From a virus: a stretch of DNA of 31,617 nucleotides. Below the pieces are notes generated by a model. The model was given only the letters and a program-made list of their open reading frames with translations, searched no databases and had not been told where the DNA came from. The stretch's first letter is position 1, and each line of letters starts with the position of its first letter. Below are positions 1-8,092 of this stretch, piece after piece. The DNA is taken from the IMG/VR virus record IMGVR_UViG_3300032562_000118, positions 1 through 31,617 of that record; one strand, given 5' to 3'. The translations under genes and the position numbers were made by a program.

Positions 1-2
1 CG

Positions 3-326
3 ATGAAGATAAAAATGACATGGAAAGCGATTCAAAGCTTTTTCAAAATGGACCCGGCAACTCTGGATGCCCAGGAGTTGACTGATGAACGAGTACAGCA
101 GATCAACGATCAGTTGGCCACCGTCACAGCACGCAATGAAGAACTTGAAAACCTGCTAACTACTGAGACAGCAGCGAAGGAAACGGCCTTATCCGACCTT
201 GAAACTTTACGGTCAGAAGATGCCGGAAAAGAAACCGTTGCTGCAAAGGCAGCAGATAAAATCGCTGGCAGCAACGACAAACCGGTCTTTGCCCATGACA
301 AGATCGCCGATGAATACTGCGCATAA
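3..326 (+). CDS. Putative scaffold-like coiled-coil protein upstream of the capsid gene (5' end uncertain)
   Basis: The 107-residue product is acidic and rich in Ala, Glu and Thr, with a predicted coiled coil at about residues 28-70 and a low-complexity Ala/Lys stretch near 75-90. It sits 32 bp before the major capsid gene, the usual place for a scaffold or capsid-assembly gene, and the composition fits that role. The first ATG is only 2 bp from the window edge, so the true start may lie upstream and this may be the C-terminal part of a longer protein such as a protease-scaffold. A second ATG lies at 15. Function is inferred from position and composition only. Confidence 0.5.
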   Translation: MKIKMTWKAIQSFFKMDPATLDAQELTDERVQQINDQLATVTARNEELENLLTTETAAKETALSDLETLRSEDAGKETVAAKAADKIAGSNDKPVFAHDKIADEYCA

Positions 327-358
327 CCCGAGAATACAAACAATTAATTCAAGATAAA

Positions 359-1306
359 ATGGCAGAAACAATTTCTTTACAAGACCTTAAAACTGCGTTT
401 GGTACCTATATCGGTACCAACCAGAAGGATATCCTGCGACTTTTGACCCAACCCACTGTGTCTGAGAAATACATGACAACGGTGGCTTCACAGGATCTTG
501 TTTACCGGGCTTCCAATGCAGTGATCGATGATCTTGTCCAGGGCTTTCAGAAAACATGGACCCCGAAAGGCAAGGCAAAGTTCACCCCGATCGAGATTCC
601 ACAGCGCCGGCACAAGATCGACTTGTCATTCTATCCGGATGAAATCATGGAGACCTGGCTTGGCTTTTTAGGGGACGAAGCCTCTGACCGCAAGGTATGG
701 CCCATCACCCGGTATATCATCGAGCAGCTTATCATGCCAAAGGTTCTGGATAACCGTGAACTAAAACTCATCGGTACCGGCACCTATGCAGCACCGGTGG
801 ATGGAACCGCCCAGGCTGTCGGCCTTTCCATGGATGGGTTCTGCACCATCTTAAAAGCAAAACATACTGCCGGAAATTCCAACGTCAATTTCATTCCGCT
901 GGAACCGTTGACTGAAGAAAACATTTTCGACCAGGTTGAACATTTCGGTAAGAATGTCGATGCACTTTACATCGACCTTTCCATGAATGTTTTCCTTTCC
1001 CGCAAATGGTATGCAGCTTATCACCGCAAACGCCGGGACCTTCACGGTATGGATACCAACTATACCGGGATGAAAGACGTGATCGAAGGAACGAACTTAA
1101 CATTGGTTCCGCTGCCTTCCATGACTGCTGAGAACATCATCTTCACTACTCCCAAGGAAAACTTCATCCGCCTGATCAACCGCAATAACGGAGCTTCTAA
1201 CATCACGGTTGAAAGCATTGATCGTCAAATCAAGGTCTTTGCCGACTGGTACGAATCTGTCGGCTTTGGCATCGAAGAAGCCGTTTTTGCAAATGTTCCC
1301 GCTTAA
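359..1306 (+). CDS. Major capsid protein (HK97-fold type, inferred)
   Basis: The 315-aa product has the length and composition of a Bacteroidota siphophage major capsid protein. The N-terminal helix-rich part (1-60) is followed by a mixed alpha/beta body; a segment near 205-235 (LSMNVFLSRKWYAAYHRKRR) resembles the backbone region of such capsids, and the C-terminus contains the ESVGFGIEEAVF segment typical of these proteins. It lies directly after a scaffold-like gene and before another virion gene. It would assemble into the icosahedral shell. No protease-cleaved delta domain is evident in this ORF. Assignment rests on family resemblance and neighbourhood; a structure comparison would settle the fold. 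Confidence 0.72.
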   Translation: MAETISLQDLKTAFGTYIGTNQKDILRLLTQPTVSEKYMTTVASQDLVYRASNAVIDDLVQGFQKTWTPKGKAKFTPIEIPQRRHKIDLSFYPDEIMETWLGFLGDEASDRKVWPITRYIIEQLIMPKVLDNRELKLIGTGTYAAPVDGTAQAVGLSMDGFCTILKAKHTAGNSNVNFIPLEPLTEENIFDQVEHFGKNVDALYIDLSMNVFLSRKWYAAYHRKRRDLHGMDTNYTGMKDVIEGTNLTLVPLPSMTAENIIFTTPKENFIRLINRNNGASNITVESIDRQIKVFADWYESVGFGIEEAVFANVPA

Positions 1307-1325
1307 TCCTTAAAATCAAAAAATC

Positions 1326-1886
1326 ATGACCATAGCACTTTTTGACCTTGCAAAACCCACCGTAAGAAATGCCGGAGGCGGCGGTGGGATAAAATCCGAG
1401 ATCATCCTGATCCAGGAAGCGGATATTGACTGGGCGACATTCCCTGCCAGGGATACCGATGGAGTAACCATCGCAGATGATATCCAGCTTTTAACCGGGA
1501 AATTCATGCACAGTTTCTATATGACCCAGGGAACGATCAAACCATCTCAGAAGAAACTCAAAGGTTCCAACCAGGACTGTGGTGGATATGAGATCGGTTT
1601 GGAAGGGTTCTATCCCGGTATTGAGAAGGCTGTTCAGAAATGGATTCAGAACTTCGGGATAGACTTCAAAGGGATTGTCATCATTCAGAACTGTGCGTCA
1701 AACAAACGGTACCTGATCGGTGAACCCTGCAACCTGGTACATATCGAAACCATTGAAACGACCTGGGGCGAAGAGATCGACAAAGATAAAGGCCACAAGT
1801 TCGGCTTCCTGTGCAAACAGGGTTCGCCGATGGCCTTTTATGAAGGCGATCTGCTGATGGATCCCAATCCTCCAGTTGGTGGTTAA
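1326..1886 (+). CDS. Putative virion structural protein (tail-tube-like)
   Basis: This 186-aa protein starts 19 bp after the capsid gene and is followed at once by a strong terminator, so it ends the capsid operon. It has a glycine run at residues 17-21 and then a beta-rich body with alternating hydrophobic residues (KGIVIIQNC, YLIGEPCNLVHIETIETTW). Abundant single-domain beta proteins placed after the capsid gene in phages are often tail-tube or decoration proteins; I favour a tube-like protein because of the beta pattern but see no diagnostic motif. A head-decoration role is the main alternative. Confidence 0.45.
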   Translation: MTIALFDLAKPTVRNAGGGGGIKSEIILIQEADIDWATFPARDTDGVTIADDIQLLTGKFMHSFYMTQGTIKPSQKKLKGSNQDCGGYEIGLEGFYPGIEKAVQKWIQNFGIDFKGIVIIQNCASNKRYLIGEPCNLVHIETIETTWGEEIDKDKGHKFGFLCKQGSPMAFYEGDLLMDPNPPVGG

Positions 1887-1928
1887 TTAACGAAGCTTTT
1901 GTAGCTGTTTTCATAAGTAGGTTAGTTG

Positions 1929-1960
1929 AAGCCTGTCGGAGTGATCCGGCAGGCTTTTTT
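1929..1960 (+). terminator. Intrinsic terminator after the capsid operon
   Basis: AAGCCTGTCGG (1929-1939) pairs with CCGGCAGGCTT (1946-1956), one G-U pair, with a 6-nt loop, and the stem runs into six T (1955-1960). It separates the capsid genes from the packaging genes that begin at 2000. Confidence 0.9.
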
Positions 1961-1999
1961 GTCCTTTAATTCCTGCAATTGCATCAATATTTTCGCATC

Positions 2000-2662
2000 A
2001 TGGATCATGAAATTCATAAATGGGTAAATTCTGACCAGGACTATTTCACCGGCGTTCAAATCTATGACCGGTATGGCCGGAATCCAAATTTAGCCAGGAT
2101 ATTACGCCGTGGGGGAGCAACTGTGAAAAACCGGCTGACGCTTTCGTATGAACTTGGCAAGATTGCCAAACAGATAGCGGTTTCTGATAATACTCCTGCT
2201 TTGGTGAAACCGCAGGTAAAGCAGGAAATTCAAAAAGCAGAATTGCCAGTGCCTTCGGAGGTTATCACTATTGATAAACTCAGATCTGAACAGAAAATGT
2301 GTTACAAAATGCTGGATAACCTCCATGCAATTCTACCATATAAAGAAAAACCAGAACGTATGAACATAGCTTTTCAGATTTTAGAACTCGATGACAGGTT
2401 GAAAGAGATCACCATCCGGATCGAGCACTTTGACAAACATGGAGTGATCCCGGCGCGGCCGGTCAAAGATGAGCCAAAAAACCTCTCTGACCTGAATACC
2501 GCCGAGCTCATCAAACGGCAAATGACCGTCCGCACCTATATCACACGGTACAAAATCAAACTTGAGAAATCAAAGTCCCTAAAAAAACGTACCAGGTACC
2601 AGGAACTGTTGGATAAATATCAGTTGGAAATGGATGACATCAATAAAAAACTTGGTCAATGA
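2000..2662 (+). CDS. Conserved-looking phage hypothetical protein, coiled coil at the C-terminus
   Basis: I do not recognise the family. The frame is open from a TTG at 1979, but the ATG at 2000 (MDHEIHKWV) is the better start. The 220-aa product is basic; residues 1-60 are a compact domain with aromatic and Arg residues (FTGVQIYDRYGRNPNLARIL), the middle is Pro/Glu-rich and probably flexible, and residues 90-220 are mostly helical with long charged heptads that predict a coiled coil. The stop overlaps the next start (ATGA), so it is translated with the PLD-like gene and belongs to the packaging operon. A virion-assembly or DNA-packaging role is a guess from position. Confidence 0.6.
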   Translation: MDHEIHKWVNSDQDYFTGVQIYDRYGRNPNLARILRRGGATVKNRLTLSYELGKIAKQIAVSDNTPALVKPQVKQEIQKAELPVPSEVITIDKLRSEQKMCYKMLDNLHAILPYKEKPERMNIAFQILELDDRLKEITIRIEHFDKHGVIPARPVKDEPKNLSDLNTAELIKRQMTVRTYITRYKIKLEKSKSLKKRTRYQELLDKYQLEMDDINKKLGQ

Positions 2663-3252
2663 GTTTATTCTCTTCCGAGGATTTGGTAAAGAAAAAACCT
2701 GACAGACCGAAATCCGGATCTACTGCTGTTGCCGGTGAAAATTTTCTGATCATTGGCAAAGCTAATGAGAAGCTTCACCAGGTCTTTGGAAAAGTTGTCG
2801 ACGGACAAAGTGTTCATTATGCCTCCCTGGGTGACTGGTCAACCCATGATCTTTTATTTTTCCTGCTTGAACAAACAGGTCCGGCCAGGGTCTATTTTAC
2901 AACTTGGGCAATCTCAGAATATGCAATCCGACAGTTGTACGGGTTCATTGAACATGGCTTGATCCTTGAACTCAAAGGCATATTCGATTACCGAAACGGA
3001 ATCCGTAAGCCTGCCGAGCTTCAGTTCCTGCAAAAGATCACCACCGATATCAAAGCTGCCAAGTGTCATGCCAAGGTAACAGTAATCGAAAACGATCACT
3101 GGGGGATCAGTGTGGTAGGATCGGCAAACTATACCCGGAACCCCCGCATTGAGGCAGGTGTATTATGCTGCGATAAAACAGTTGCAGCGTTTCACCGCGA
3201 TTGGATTTTAAAAGAACTCTCAAATACAAGCGCATTTGATCGATCAGAATGA
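2659..3252 (+). CDS. Phospholipase D-like (PLDc) nuclease-family protein
   Basis: The 197-aa product has one HKD-like motif: HAKVTVIE at about residues 137-144, followed after 8 residues by GSANYT, the usual Gly-Ser-x-Asn companion of PLD-superfamily nucleases, and a conserved Glu (RIEAG). The segment RVYFTTWAISEYAIRQL upstream matches the first strand and helix of a PLDc_2 domain. A single HKD motif implies that it acts as a dimer, as Nuc-like endonucleases do. The start overlaps the previous gene by 4 bp and the end overlaps the next by 17 bp. In phages such proteins may process DNA during packaging or degrade host DNA; the substrate here is unknown. The Asp of the canonical HxKxxxxD is Glu (or shifted), so activity is not assured. 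Confidence 0.7.
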   Translation: MSLFSSEDLVKKKPDRPKSGSTAVAGENFLIIGKANEKLHQVFGKVVDGQSVHYASLGDWSTHDLLFFLLEQTGPARVYFTTWAISEYAIRQLYGFIEHGLILELKGIFDYRNGIRKPAELQFLQKITTDIKAAKCHAKVTVIENDHWGISVVGSANYTRNPRIEAGVLCCDKTVAAFHRDWILKELSNTSAFDRSE

Positions 3253-3517
3253 ATCATTCATCACCGAAGTGGAAACCTATGCTTCGCTGATGTTCACAAA
3301 AGAAGAAATTGCGGTTATCCTGGAGGTTGATCCTTCGGAACTAAAAGTTCTCTTAAAGGATCAGGATAACCCAGTCTTCAAGGCTTTCCAGCGTGGCAGG
3401 CTCAAACGTGAAGCCGAAGTTCGCAAAGGTATCTTTGACCTGGCTCAGAATGGATCATCGCCGGCTCAAGCTTTTGCCATGAAGATAATCGAGAATGCTA
3501 AAATGGATGATGTATGA
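3236..3517 (+). CDS. Small HTH-like protein of the packaging operon
   Basis: The 93-aa product (TTG start at 3236; the first in-frame ATG is 3290, codon 19) contains a helix-turn-helix-like segment, FTKEEIAVILEVDPSELKVL (residues 20-39), then a basic helix (FQRGRLKREAEVRKGIF) and an Ala-rich C-terminal helix. The pattern resembles the short DNA-binding domains found in phage terminase small subunits and their partners. It overlaps the genes on both sides (17 bp and 4 bp), so translation is probably coupled. Which of this protein and the next recognises the packaging site cannot be told from sequence. Confidence 0.6.
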   Translation: MIDQNESFITEVETYASLMFTKEEIAVILEVDPSELKVLLKDQDNPVFKAFQRGRLKREAEVRKGIFDLAQNGSSPAQAFAMKIIENAKMDDV

Positions 3518-4134
3518 ATGCAATCATATCTGATACGACCTTTGATCGTATAAGTCAATTTTATTATTCTGATGAAACGGCATTGGCTCCCGAGGATGAA
3601 GCGATCCGCATCCGTTGGAGCACCTGCTTTATGCAATTGAATGATGAGCTGAATACAGACCGGGATGTTAGTGTTTTTATGGTCAAGCAGTTTGGTATTT
3701 CTGAAGGCCAGGCCTATAAAGATATCCGTAATTGCAGAAGGCTATTTGGTGATGTTCGCACCTATACCAAAGAAGCCATGAGGTATCATGTCACCCAGTG
3801 GGCCATTGAGCTATTGAAAATGGCAAAGCTCAAGAAGGACCTCCGTGGGATGGAAAAAGCCCTGGAGCGAATCACCAAAGCCTACAACTTGGACAAAGAA
3901 GACCTTTCGCTTCCGGATCCATCAAAGTTCCAACCTCCCATTCAGCTCCTGACAATCAACTACAACTTTATCAATTCCCCTTCTTTTCAGATGATTGATC
4001 AAAAAGCCCAGGAGAAACTCCTGGAATTGCACCGAAGGATCGAAGCCATGGCAGATGAATTGCACGTAAAGGATTATCTCAATATGTTACTTTCCGAGAA
4101 TCCTGCTGCAGAAATGATCGATGTTGATGATTAA
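3514..4134 (+). CDS. Putative terminase small subunit
   Basis: The 206-aa product lies immediately before, and overlaps by 14 bp, the large terminase gene. Residues 48-80 (VSVFMVKQFGISEGQAYKDI and following) have a helix-turn-helix-like pattern, followed by a helical region (YHVTQWAIELLKMAKLKKDL) and a Pro-rich linker near 130-145 before a C-terminal acidic helix. This is the layout seen in small terminases: DNA-binding head, oligomerisation helices and a tail that contacts the large subunit. Function is inferred from position and this layout. Confidence 0.65.
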   Translation: MNAIISDTTFDRISQFYYSDETALAPEDEAIRIRWSTCFMQLNDELNTDRDVSVFMVKQFGISEGQAYKDIRNCRRLFGDVRTYTKEAMRYHVTQWAIELLKMAKLKKDLRGMEKALERITKAYNLDKEDLSLPDPSKFQPPIQLLTINYNFINSPSFQMIDQKAQEKLLELHRRIEAMADELHVKDYLNMLLSENPAAEMIDVDD

Positions 4135-5623
4135 GCCAGCGCCATATTATAATGACCCGCAGTTAAAGATACTGCTGTCAACCAAGCCGCATAAAACCTT
4201 TATCGGTGGCAGGGGAGTAGGAAAGACTACGATCATCGCTGAAGAGATCATCAAATATTTTGTTGCCATGCCCCGGGGAAAGATTTCCCTCAATGGCCTT
4301 ACCTATTTCCATATCCGTACCAAATCCCTGCCGCCGATCATTGACCACCTTGAACGCCGGGGTTTATTTCGTGGCCAGCATTATTTTATCGGTCATAAAG
4401 CCCCGAAGAAATTTTTATGGGATGAACCTTTTCAGCCTCCATTAGATTATACCAACTGCATGCACTTTGTCAACGGGTTCGTTGTTGAATTCAACTCTTT
4501 TGACCGTCCGGAAATGGCACGTTCAGGCTCATACGATGGGATGATCTTTGATGAATGCACAAAACTCAAGAAATCGGCCATCGATGCCGATGTTCTTCCG
4601 GCAAACCGTGGAAACCGTGAACGATTCGGACATCTTAACTTTCATCATGGCACATTGTTCCTGGGGAGCATGCCTTTAACCCCTGAAGGAGAATGGGTTT
4701 TTGAATATGAAGCGCTGGCTAAGAAATTTCCTCACCGGTACTTTTATTTAGAGGCTTCTGCGATTGAAAACATCCACATCCTGGGAGAAATGTATTTCCG
4801 TGATCTTAAACGAGCGCTTCCAAAAGTAGTCTATGACCTGGAAGTACTCAATAAACGAAGGAAACAGAATGAATCCGGGTTCTATCCCTTATTGTCAGCG
4901 CAAAAGCATACCTATAACGATTCTTTTAATTATGATTTCTTCGATTCCATTGACTATGACATCAAAGGGAAAAGCTCCTTTGATTGCCGTGGTGATGCAG
5001 ACTGCCTTCCTTATGAACCTTTATATGTTTCCTTTGACTTTGGTACAACGCAGAACTGCATTGTTGTAAGCCAATGGCATAAACATACCAATGAATTCCC
5101 TGTTATTAAAAACTTCTTTGTTGAAAATGAAACGCTGACAGTCCTTGTCAGCAAGTTTATTGAGTACTATAAGGACAAGCCATCCAAGGCGTTATACCTA
5201 TATGGGGGATCGGATGGCACCCGGCGCAATGATGCAGCTTCACGCAGTTCCTACTTTGATGATGTCAAAGATCAACTGTCAAAGTCAGGCTGGGAAGTGT
5301 ACCTCAGGGCAGAGCTATATGAGGCTTCCCACATGGACAAGTACCAGTTCTGGCATAAGTTCTTATCAGGTGATTATCCAAACCTTCCTGCCTTTCGTAT
5401 AAACATGAACAATGCCATGGAAACATTTGTATCCATGGACAATGCACCCATCCTGCCTCAGGAGTTCAAGAAAGATAAATCTTCTGAACGTAAAAAAGAT
5501 TCTCCCAGATGGAAAGCCACTGATCTTAGCGATGCAGTGGACAATCTTTATTATTGGGTGCTTGACTCTATGGTAGGGGATCAAATGCCTACCAATGATA
5601 TGATCATCCTTCCTGGTCGATAG
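4121..5623 (+). CDS. terL: Terminase large subunit (ATPase and nuclease)
   Basis: This 500-aa protein drives DNA into the prohead and cuts the concatemer. The Walker A motif GGRGVGKTT is at residues 29-37 and the Walker B MIFDE at 141-145. The RNase H-like nuclease domain begins at about 300 with LYVSFDFGTTQNC, in which D306 is the first metal ligand, and ends with DLSDAVDNLYYW (about 468-479) carrying the last catalytic Asp. The length matches the family. It is the last gene of the packaging operon. Unusually the portal gene is not next: 9 kb of accessory DNA intervenes. Confidence 0.93.
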   Translation: MLMIKPAPYYNDPQLKILLSTKPHKTFIGGRGVGKTTIIAEEIIKYFVAMPRGKISLNGLTYFHIRTKSLPPIIDHLERRGLFRGQHYFIGHKAPKKFLWDEPFQPPLDYTNCMHFVNGFVVEFNSFDRPEMARSGSYDGMIFDECTKLKKSAIDADVLPANRGNRERFGHLNFHHGTLFLGSMPLTPEGEWVFEYEALAKKFPHRYFYLEASAIENIHILGEMYFRDLKRALPKVVYDLEVLNKRRKQNESGFYPLLSAQKHTYNDSFNYDFFDSIDYDIKGKSSFDCRGDADCLPYEPLYVSFDFGTTQNCIVVSQWHKHTNEFPVIKNFFVENETLTVLVSKFIEYYKDKPSKALYLYGGSDGTRRNDAASRSSYFDDVKDQLSKSGWEVYLRAELYEASHMDKYQFWHKFLSGDYPNLPAFRINMNNAMETFVSMDNAPILPQEFKKDKSSERKKDSPRWKATDLSDAVDNLYYWVLDSMVGDQMPTNDMIILPGR

Positions 5624-5920
5624 GGGAGCACCCTGCCTTCTTTCCTGTTTTATATTCCGTTTTCTATATATGTAGCATCATTTCATATATCCGTACCGAA
5701 AAACGGGTGGTGCAATTGCTTTTTTCGATAGGGCGGGGCGTGCACTCCGTGAGGTATAAGCAAATTTTTGAGGGTATTCAAACGGATAAACCGTTAAATA
5801 TGAATAACTAACAAAATTTTACACGCAAAACAAAAATCGACTGCTTTTCTTTGAGGTAATGGTGTCAAAGTAAAGCAGCAAAAGAAACCACCTGCAGATA
5901 AGGACCTGCTTTTTAGCGGT
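5624..5920 (+). other. Gene-free stretch after terL with hairpins
   Basis: I see no gene. It holds a 5-bp AACGG/CCGTT hairpin (5781-5795) and a 14-bp inverted repeat with one T-T mismatch, CTGCTTTTCTTTGA (5841-5854) pairing with TCAAAGTAAAGCAG (5865-5878). The second is followed by AAAAGAAACCACC, which resembles the start of the leader repeats (hairpin with CTTTG/CAAAG arms, then AAAAAAGAAACCCC). It may therefore be a truncated extra copy of the leader's 5' end. The GC-rich stretch around 5724-5755 has no clear structure. No good intrinsic terminator for terL is visible. Confidence 0.5.
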
Positions 5921-6211
5921 GTACTTTTTTCTTTGGGGATCCTGGTCAAATCAAAAAGTACCAAAAAAGAAACCCCTTGGCCAGCGCACGGTTTAGCTCG
6001 AAATTTCCTTCAAAGTTACCTTACGAATAATTCGCTTTTTAAAAGAAGGAGCTTAAAACTGTCAAGGGCGACCTCCTTTTGGAATTGTCGCTCTTCGAGT
6101 TCTTTCATCCTGGATTCCCGGGAATGACCCTAACCCTTGACATTATTTATTATTCCAGGTTATTGCCGTTGGCGTAAAAAATTTCTTTTCTAACCTTAAA
6201 ACAAACGCCTT
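5921..6211 (+). repeat. Leader repeat L1 (upstream of the 56-aa gene)
   Basis: First of four related leaders. In order it has: an A/T-rich hairpin, GTACTTTTT (5921-5929) with AAAAAGTAC (5953-5961); AAAAAAGAAACCCC and GCCAGCGCAC; CTCGAAATT (5997) and CAAAGTTA (6011-6018); hairpin H1, AGGGCGAC (6065-6072) with GTCGCTCT (6087-6094) and an inner TCC/GGA; a weaker hairpin H2 at about 6099-6133; a TTGACATTATTTAT block (6137); and a GCCGTTGGC block (6164-6172). It ends at the start codon. It lacks the GAGCCAGA/AGGGCA motif found in L3 and L4. Confidence 0.75.
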
Positions 6212-6382
6212 ATGAAAGCTTTAGCCGAAACAACAAAAGAACAGTCAATCGTTGAAATCTTCTCCGAAATGATGGATCAGATTTACTACCCTGGTTACAC
6301 AGAAGAAATCATTGCCTCCGATCCTGAAAAGTTCGATTGGGAACTGAAAGAGTTCCAGGGGCAATTCTCAATAAAAAATTAA
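6212..6382 (+). CDS. 56-aa acidic hypothetical protein
   Basis: The small ORF encodes 56 residues (MKALAETTKEQSIVEIFSEM at the N-terminus), with 12 Asp/Glu against 5 Lys and no Arg. It is mostly helical by pattern, with an aromatic centre (IYYPGY) and no signal peptide or membrane segment. It is the only gene between leader L1 and a perfect terminator, so it is its own transcription unit with a leader longer than the gene. I recognise no family. Its small size, negative charge and neighbours radC and ardC suggest a phage inhibitor of a host DNA-binding or defence protein, but that is conjecture. Confidence 0.72.
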   Translation: MKALAETTKEQSIVEIFSEMMDQIYYPGYTEEIIASDPEKFDWELKEFQGQFSIKN

Positions 6383-6394
6383 ATGGCTTTAACG

Positions 6395-6436
6395 AAGCAG
6401 TCAGCTCCGATGAATCGGGACTGACTGCTTTTTTTT
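6395..6436 (+). terminator. Strong intrinsic terminator after the 56-aa gene
   Basis: AAGCAGTCAG (6395-6404) pairs perfectly with CTGACTGCTT (6421-6430); an inner CCGA/TCGG stem extends it and eight T follow. It isolates the gene at 6212 from leader L2. Confidence 0.93.
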
Positions 6437-6463
6437 ATGCTCGCTGATGCTTCGCATTTGGGG

Positions 6464-6714
6464 CGACTTTTTGAAATAAAAAGTTGCAAAAACCCTACCC
6501 ACCGTAGTAAATCGAAATTTACAAAGTTATGCTCGTGAAAATATTGTCTCGCTAAACACGACCTCCTTTCGGAACTGTCGCCTTTCAGGTTCATTCAGAT
6601 TCTTGAAACAATCTGACCTGAATGTTTGCTTAAAATTTTCTACTCCGCATGATCCCTACCGGCAAATTTCATTTACTCACTGCGGCCAACAGCGCTGCTT
6701 AAAACTAATCAACT
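6464..6714 (+). repeat. Leader repeat L2 (upstream of radC)
   Basis: The order of elements matches L1: hairpin CGACTTTTT (6464-6472) with AAAAAGTTG (6478-6486); ATCGAAATTT (6511) and CAAAGTTA (6522-6529); H1 with CGAC (6559-6562)/GTCG (6577-6580) and inner TCC/GGA; H2 TTCAGGT (6584-6590)/ACCTGAA (6616-6622) with inner CAGATT/AATCTG; then TTTGCTTAAAATTTTC (6625) and a CCGGCAAATTTC block. It ends at radC and, like L1, lacks the GAGCCAGA/AGGGCA motif. Confidence 0.72.
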
Positions 6715-7455
6715 ATGAAAAAACCGATCATGAATCCGGAACTTGCCCAGGAAGACGGCAAAAACTACGAAAACAGAATCCCGATGCGCTACTGGGCAGA
6801 AGATGACCTGCCAAGCCAGAAACTTTTGCTCAAAGGCAATGGCAGCTTGTCTGACGCTGAACTTCTCAGTATCATCATTGGCTCAGGTGTTTCCGGGGAA
6901 AATTCCCTTGATATTGCCATGAAAACACTGTCAATATGCGGAAATAACCTGTGCGAATTCTGGAAGTTCAGCGTTTCAGACCTTCAAAAGATTAAAGGCA
7001 TCGGTGAAAAACGAGCCGTGAAGATTGCTGCCATGTTTGCTCTGGCCCGTCGCCGGAATGAATCAGAAGTGATCTGTAAAAACAAGATCTCAAAGAGCCA
7101 GGATGCCTTTGAAATATTTCATTCCCTGATGGGCGACCTTCCCTATGAAGAATTCTGGCTCCTCCTTTTGAACAGAGCAAACAGGGTTGTCAAGAAAGTG
7201 AAGATTTCCGAAGGAGGAATTTCCGGGACTGTCGTTGATCCGAAAAAAATCTTCCAGATATGCCTGGAACAGCATGCAACCTCGATCATCCTGGGTCATA
7301 ACCATCCGAGCGGGACTATCACACCAAGCGAAGCCGACAACAAAATCACTAAAAAGATCAAAGATTGTGGCTTACTGCTTGATGTTGCTGTCCTGGATCA
7401 CATAATTGTCGGGGATGACCGGTTTTATTCCTTTGCCGACGAAGGAACGATTTGA
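6715..7455 (+). CDS. radC: RadC-family JAB1/MPN domain protein
   Basis: The full-length 246-aa protein has an N-terminal UPF0758 region, a helix-hairpin-helix (LQKIKGIGEKRAVKIAAM, residues 90-107) and a C-terminal JAMM-type metal site: Glu 145/146, HNHPSG (195-200), Ser 205 and Asp 208. RadC proteins are common on phages, integrative elements and plasmids; despite the name, a role in recombination repair is not established, and they often lie near antirestriction genes as here. The gene has its own leader (L2). The ATG at 6715 is followed by a second in-frame ATG at 6730; I keep the first because it directly follows L2. Confidence 0.93.
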   Translation: MKKPIMNPELAQEDGKNYENRIPMRYWAEDDLPSQKLLLKGNGSLSDAELLSIIIGSGVSGENSLDIAMKTLSICGNNLCEFWKFSVSDLQKIKGIGEKRAVKIAAMFALARRRNESEVICKNKISKSQDAFEIFHSLMGDLPYEEFWLLLLNRANRVVKKVKISEGGISGTVVDPKKIFQICLEQHATSIILGHNHPSGTITPSEADNKITKKIKDCGLLLDVAVLDHIIVGDDRFYSFADEGTI

Positions 7456-7461
7456 TATTCA

Positions 7462-7500
7462 TGGCGAGCCAGATGCCACTACAAATCCCAAGGGCATGGG
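7462..7500 (+). ncRNA. Tandem-hairpin motif, copy 1 (downstream of radC)
   Basis: TGGC (7462-7465) and GCCA (7475-7478) enclose the loop GAGCCAGAT; after an 8-nt spacer, CCCA (7487-7490) and TGGG (7497-7500) enclose AGGGCA. TCTTTTTG follows, so this copy could also act as a weak terminator for radC. Unlike the other two copies it is not next to a start codon, the next gene beginning 80 bp later. It may be the end of a leader whose gene was displaced by the AT-rich block. I do not recognise a named RNA family. Confidence 0.6.
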
Positions 7501-7579
7501 TCTTTTTGTTGTTATTAACAATTCCTCATTTGGACTAGATATTCCGTAAATTTACACCGTTAAACAAAAAACAAATAAC

Positions 7580-8092
7580 ATGGAAATCGATATTGTAAAG
7601 CACAATGGGCTAGACCAGAAAGATTCAAGTAAAAGTTATCCGGTTCTTGATTACAAGACCGTAAATCAAAGTACAGACTTACTATTGATCAAGCAAAGTC
7701 AAATGGGTGTTGACCATGAAAATGAAACAGAACAGTGTGATTTTCTTCAAATTGTTAAAATTCAATTTGTTGCTGCTTGTCGAATTGAATTAGCGGAGTG
7801 TGTCATAGTTGCTTTTTACCTTGGTGAAGGAGGCGAGCTCCTCCCTTATGTAATAAGTGGATTGCCATTACATTATTATCAAGAGATTGATCGTAGTATT
7901 TTGATAGATTATAAGTCATATTCTGAGATTTGTGAGATTACTCAAGAGAAGAAGCTTTCAATTTACGAATACTATCAGCATATGAAAGATGCTGATCAAT
8001 CATTAAATTCTTTGATGGTTTATCATGGCAAAGTGCTCAACTATGATGCGCAAATTGATTTGTGGGCCGAGGTAGATGGAAAAAGGAAATAG
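7580..8092 (+). CDS. Hypothetical protein at the start of the AT-rich block
   Basis: The 170-aa protein matches no family I know. Residues 1-45 are polar; a central hydrophobic stretch (about 60-83, FVAACRIELAECVIVAFYLG) looks like buried strands, followed by mixed helix with many Tyr and acidic residues. There is no signal peptide. It is AT-rich compared with the phage genes and starts the 3.4-kb block that ends with the restriction-modification pair. An ATG at 7580 follows an A-rich leader (AAACAAAAAACAAATAAC), common in Bacteroidota. It could be a defence accessory protein, but nothing in the sequence shows this. Confidence 0.68.
   Translation: MEIDIVKHNGLDQKDSSKSYPVLDYKTVNQSTDLLLIKQSQMGVDHENETEQCDFLQIVKIQFVAACRIELAECVIVAFYLGEGGELLPYVISGLPLHYYQEIDRSILIDYKSYSEICEITQEKKLSIYEYYQHMKDADQSLNSLMVYHGKVLNYDAQIDLWAEVDGKRK

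Noticed and set aside
5933-6127. 64-aa frame inside leader L1
   Set aside because: Equivalent positions of L2-L4 do not keep this frame and the conserved elements are hairpins, not codons.
7154-7161. TCTGGCTC, the reverse complement of the GAGCCAGA loop, within radC
   Set aside because: No flanking stem and no AGGGCA hairpin nearby; coding coincidence.
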